A stretch of 6,785 bases of DNA, from contig VEPF01000406.1 in the NCBI GenBank assembly GCA_012027055.1, positions 1 to 6,785 on the forward strand. The letters are read 5' to 3'. Origin of the DNA: Gemmatimonadota bacterium. Its GTDB lineage: Bacteria; Gemmatimonadota; Gemmatimonadetes; Longimicrobiales; RSA9. The translations under genes and the position numbers were made by a program. The notes beneath the pieces were generated by a model. That model was not told the origin of the DNA and did not search any database. It saw nothing but the letters and a program-made list of their open reading frames with translations. Numbering within the stretch: position 1 is the first letter of the stretch; each line of letters begins with the position of its first letter. Shown here one piece after another: positions 4,796 through 6,785 of this stretch.

Positions 4796-6785
4796 ATGCA
4801 GCTGCCCGAAGACCACCCGCGGGTGCCCGACATCAGGGGCATGCGGCCGGTACTGGACCATCTGCCCGACCCCGCCGCCGTCTACGACGGGCAGTGGCGC
4901 TGGCTCTATCTCAACGGGCCGGCGCGCTCGCTGCTGCACGACCTGGGTCTGGATCCGGACGCCGCGCCCGGGCGCCAGCTCTGGGAGCTGCTGCCGGAGG
5001 AGCGAACGCGCCCGGAGTATGCGGCCGCGCTTTCGGCCTCGCACGAGTTGGTCTTCGAGTCGTCGTATCCGCAGCTGGACCGCACCCTGGAAACCCGGCT
5101 GATCCAGATCCCGGGCGGGATCCTGAGCCTCTCCCGCGACGTCACTGGCCAGCGCCGACTGGAGGAAACCCTCGCCCGGGAGAACAAACGGCTGGATCTG
5201 GAGCACCGCCGGCTCCAGGCCATGCTGGACATCCTGCCGATCGGGGTCTGGATCGCGGACGCGCAGGGCCGGATCATCGCCGCCAACCGCGCTGCCAACG
5301 ACATCTGGCGCGGGGCCGCACCCCTGACCGGCTCGCCCGGCCAGTACCACCAGGACTACCGCGGCTGGTTCGCCGACACCGGGGAGCCGCTGGGTCCGGG
5401 TGACTGGGGCATGGCCCGGGCCGTGCTCGACGGCACGTCCACACACGGGCGCGAGGTGGACATCGCCTGCTTCGACGGCTCGCGGCGCACCGTGCTCAAC
5501 TACGCGGTTCCGATCCGCGATGCCGCGCAGCGAGTGGTGGGCGGGGTGGCGCTGACCGTGGACATCACGGACCGCAGGCGGGAGCAGCGCCTGCAGCAGG
5601 TGGTGGGCGAGGCGAGCACGGTACTGGGCACATCGCTCGACCCGGATTCCGCCTTCCGCGCGCTGGCCGACGCGTGCGTGCAGCACTTCGCCGACGTGGT
5701 GCTGGTCACGGAGGCGGAAGAAGTGGAAGGCGTCTTCCGCCGGCGGGCGGTCCGGCATCGCGACCCGGCCCGGCAGGCGCTGGTGGAGCCGCTGCTGCAC
5801 GACCCCGAGCTGGATGCCCCGAGTCGCCGCCACCGCTCCCAGCTCGTCCAGCAGCCGGAACCGCTCTTCTTCTCCGCGGTGGACGAGCAGGTGCTGCGCG
5901 CGCTGCAGCTCACGGCCACCGAGCGGCGCGCGCTCCGGGAACTGCGACTGCCGTCGCTCATGGTGCTGCCGCTGCGGGTCCGCGAGCGCCTGATGGGAGC
6001 CCTCACGGTCGGCACCGTCGCGGACGGGCGGCCGCAGTTCGGCACGGCGGAACTGGATCTGGCCCGGGCGCTCGCGGTACGCGCCGCGCTCGCCATCGAC
6101 AACGCCCGGCTCTACCAGGCCGCGCAGGCCGCCAGTCAGGCGAAGAGCCAGTTCCTGGCCACCATGTCCCACGAGCTGCGCACGCCGCTCACCGCCATCA
6201 TCGGCTACGACGAGCTGTTGCTCAACGAGATCTGGGGGCCGCTCAACCCCCGCCAGCGCCAGCAGCTGGAGCGCATCCGGGTGAGTGCCTGGCACCTGGT
6301 CACGATCATCGACCAGATCCTGGCGTTCTCCCGCGCCGAGGCCGGCCGCGAGACCGTGAAGAGCGAGTCGGTCAATCTGACCCAGCTGGTCCAGGAGACC
6401 GCGGCCATGCTCGAGCCGCAGGCCGCGATCAAGCACATCGAGCTGCGGGTGACCGTCCCCGAGAACCCGGTGTGGATCCGCACGGACCCCGGGAAGGTGC
6501 GGCAGATCGTGCTCAACCTGGCGGGCAATGCCGTGAAGTTCACGGACTTCGGGGTCGTGGAGGTGGCGCTCGGACACGGCGGTGACGGGGTGGAAGTGCA
6601 GATCCTCGACAGCGGGCCCGGGATTCCGCCGGGTGACCTGGAGCGGATCTTCGAGCCGTTCACGCAGCTGGATCAGTCGAACACGCGGTCCCAGGGCGGC
6701 ACGGGCCTGGGCCTGACCGTCAGCCTTCGCCTGGCGCGCCTGCTTGGCGATCAGCGCCGAGGCGGTGTACGAGCCGGTGGCGAAC
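4796..6785 (+). CDS. Soluble PAS-PAS-GAF hybrid-sensor histidine kinase (3' end beyond window)
   Basis: This sensor histidine kinase autophosphorylates and passes phosphate to a response regulator, none of which is in the window. From ATG4796, 663 codons are open to the right edge. A degenerate PAS domain spans about 16-118 and ends in SRDVTGQRR. A charged helical linker (about 119-141) leads to a second PAS domain (about 138-261), ending in VDITDRR. A GAF domain follows (about 269-440), ending in AIDNARLYQ. HisKA has MSHELRTPL with phosphoacceptor H459. The ATPase domain has the N box NLAGNAVKF (N578), the G1 box DSGPGIP (605-611), the F box IFEPF and the G2 box GTGLGL (635-640). No signal peptide or membrane segment is seen, so it should act in the cytoplasm. 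The start is not sure: there is no clear Shine-Dalgarno site, and an in-frame ATG at 4841 begins the PAS domain. After RLARLLG (about 6750) the frame no longer looks like a kinase end; see findings. Confidence 0.95.
   Translation, partial: MQLPEDHPRVPDIRGMRPVLDHLPDPAAVYDGQWRWLYLNGPARSLLHDLGLDPDAAPGRQLWELLPEERTRPEYAAALSASHELVFESSYPQLDRTLETRLIQIPGGILSLSRDVTGQRRLEETLARENKRLDLEHRRLQAMLDILPIGVWIADAQGRIIAANRAANDIWRGAAPLTGSPGQYHQDYRGWFADTGEPLGPGDWGMARAVLDGTSTHGREVDIACFDGSRRTVLNYAVPIRDAAQRVVGGVALTVDITDRRREQRLQQVVGEASTVLGTSLDPDSAFRALADACVQHFADVVLVTEAEEVEGVFRRRAVRHRDPARQALVEPLLHDPELDAPSRRHRSQLVQQPEPLFFSAVDEQVLRALQLTATERRALRELRLPSLMVLPLRVRERLMGALTVGTVADGRPQFGTAELDLARALAVRAALAIDNARLYQAAQAASQAKSQFLATMSHELRTPLTAIIGYDELLLNEIWGPLNPRQRQQLERIRVSAWHLVTIIDQILAFSRAEAGRETVKSESVNLTQLVQETAAMLEPQAAIKHIELRVTVPENPVWIRTDPGKVRQIVLNLAGNAVKFTDFGVVEVALGHGGDGVEVQILDSGPGIPPGDLERIFEPFTQLDQSNTRSQGGTGLGLTVSLRLARLLGDQRRGGVRAGGE

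Noticed and set aside
4439..6577. 712-codon open frame on the minus strand
   Set aside because: Although long, it is rich in Arg, Gln, His and Pro and has no domain I recognise. It runs across the terminator and under the kinase, whose PAS, GAF, HisKA and ATPase motifs are clear.

Overview
The window is very GC-rich chromosomal bacterial DNA (roughly 70% G+C by eye). Third codon positions are strongly G/C, which explains the many long antisense open frames. The taxon cannot be fixed. The gene style (divergent archease/RtcB pair, soluble PAS-PAS-GAF histidine kinase, M50B-like membrane protein) would fit a high-GC lineage such as Gemmatimonadota or a relative, but this is only an impression. 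I see no mobile element, CRISPR array, tRNA or rRNA.

Layout: (1) Positions 1-1745, minus strand: a Kup-type potassium uptake transporter whose C-terminal end lies beyond the left edge. (2) Positions 1746-1870: a short spacer between divergent starts. (3) Positions 1871-2542, plus strand: a small polytopic M50B-like membrane protein with an intact HExxH motif. (4) Positions 2543-2753: a spacer ending in a strong Shine-Dalgarno sequence. (5) Positions 2754-3230 and 3235-4689, plus strand: an archease-like protein and an RtcB-family RNA ligase, 4 nt apart and surely one operon. (6) Positions 4745-4776: a perfect GC-rich intrinsic terminator. (7) Positions 4796-6785, plus strand: a soluble PAS-PAS-GAF-HisKA-HATPase sensor kinase that runs off the right edge, with a possible frame break in its last 40 bases.

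Functional reading: archease and RtcB form an RNA end-joining/repair unit. RtcB joins 2',3'-cyclic phosphate (or 3'-phosphate) ends to 5'-OH ends, and archease promotes its guanylylation and turnover. The most interesting point is that both partners are divergent at positions that are normally near-invariant. RtcB keeps all its Mn ligands and the nucleophilic histidine, but has lost the Asp and His of the MPDxH motif, the Asn of GNH and the C-terminal Lys. Archease has lost the second Asp of DHTAD. This suggests a co-evolved variant pair rather than a standard housekeeping ligase. The other genes are recognisable families with no evident functional link to it.
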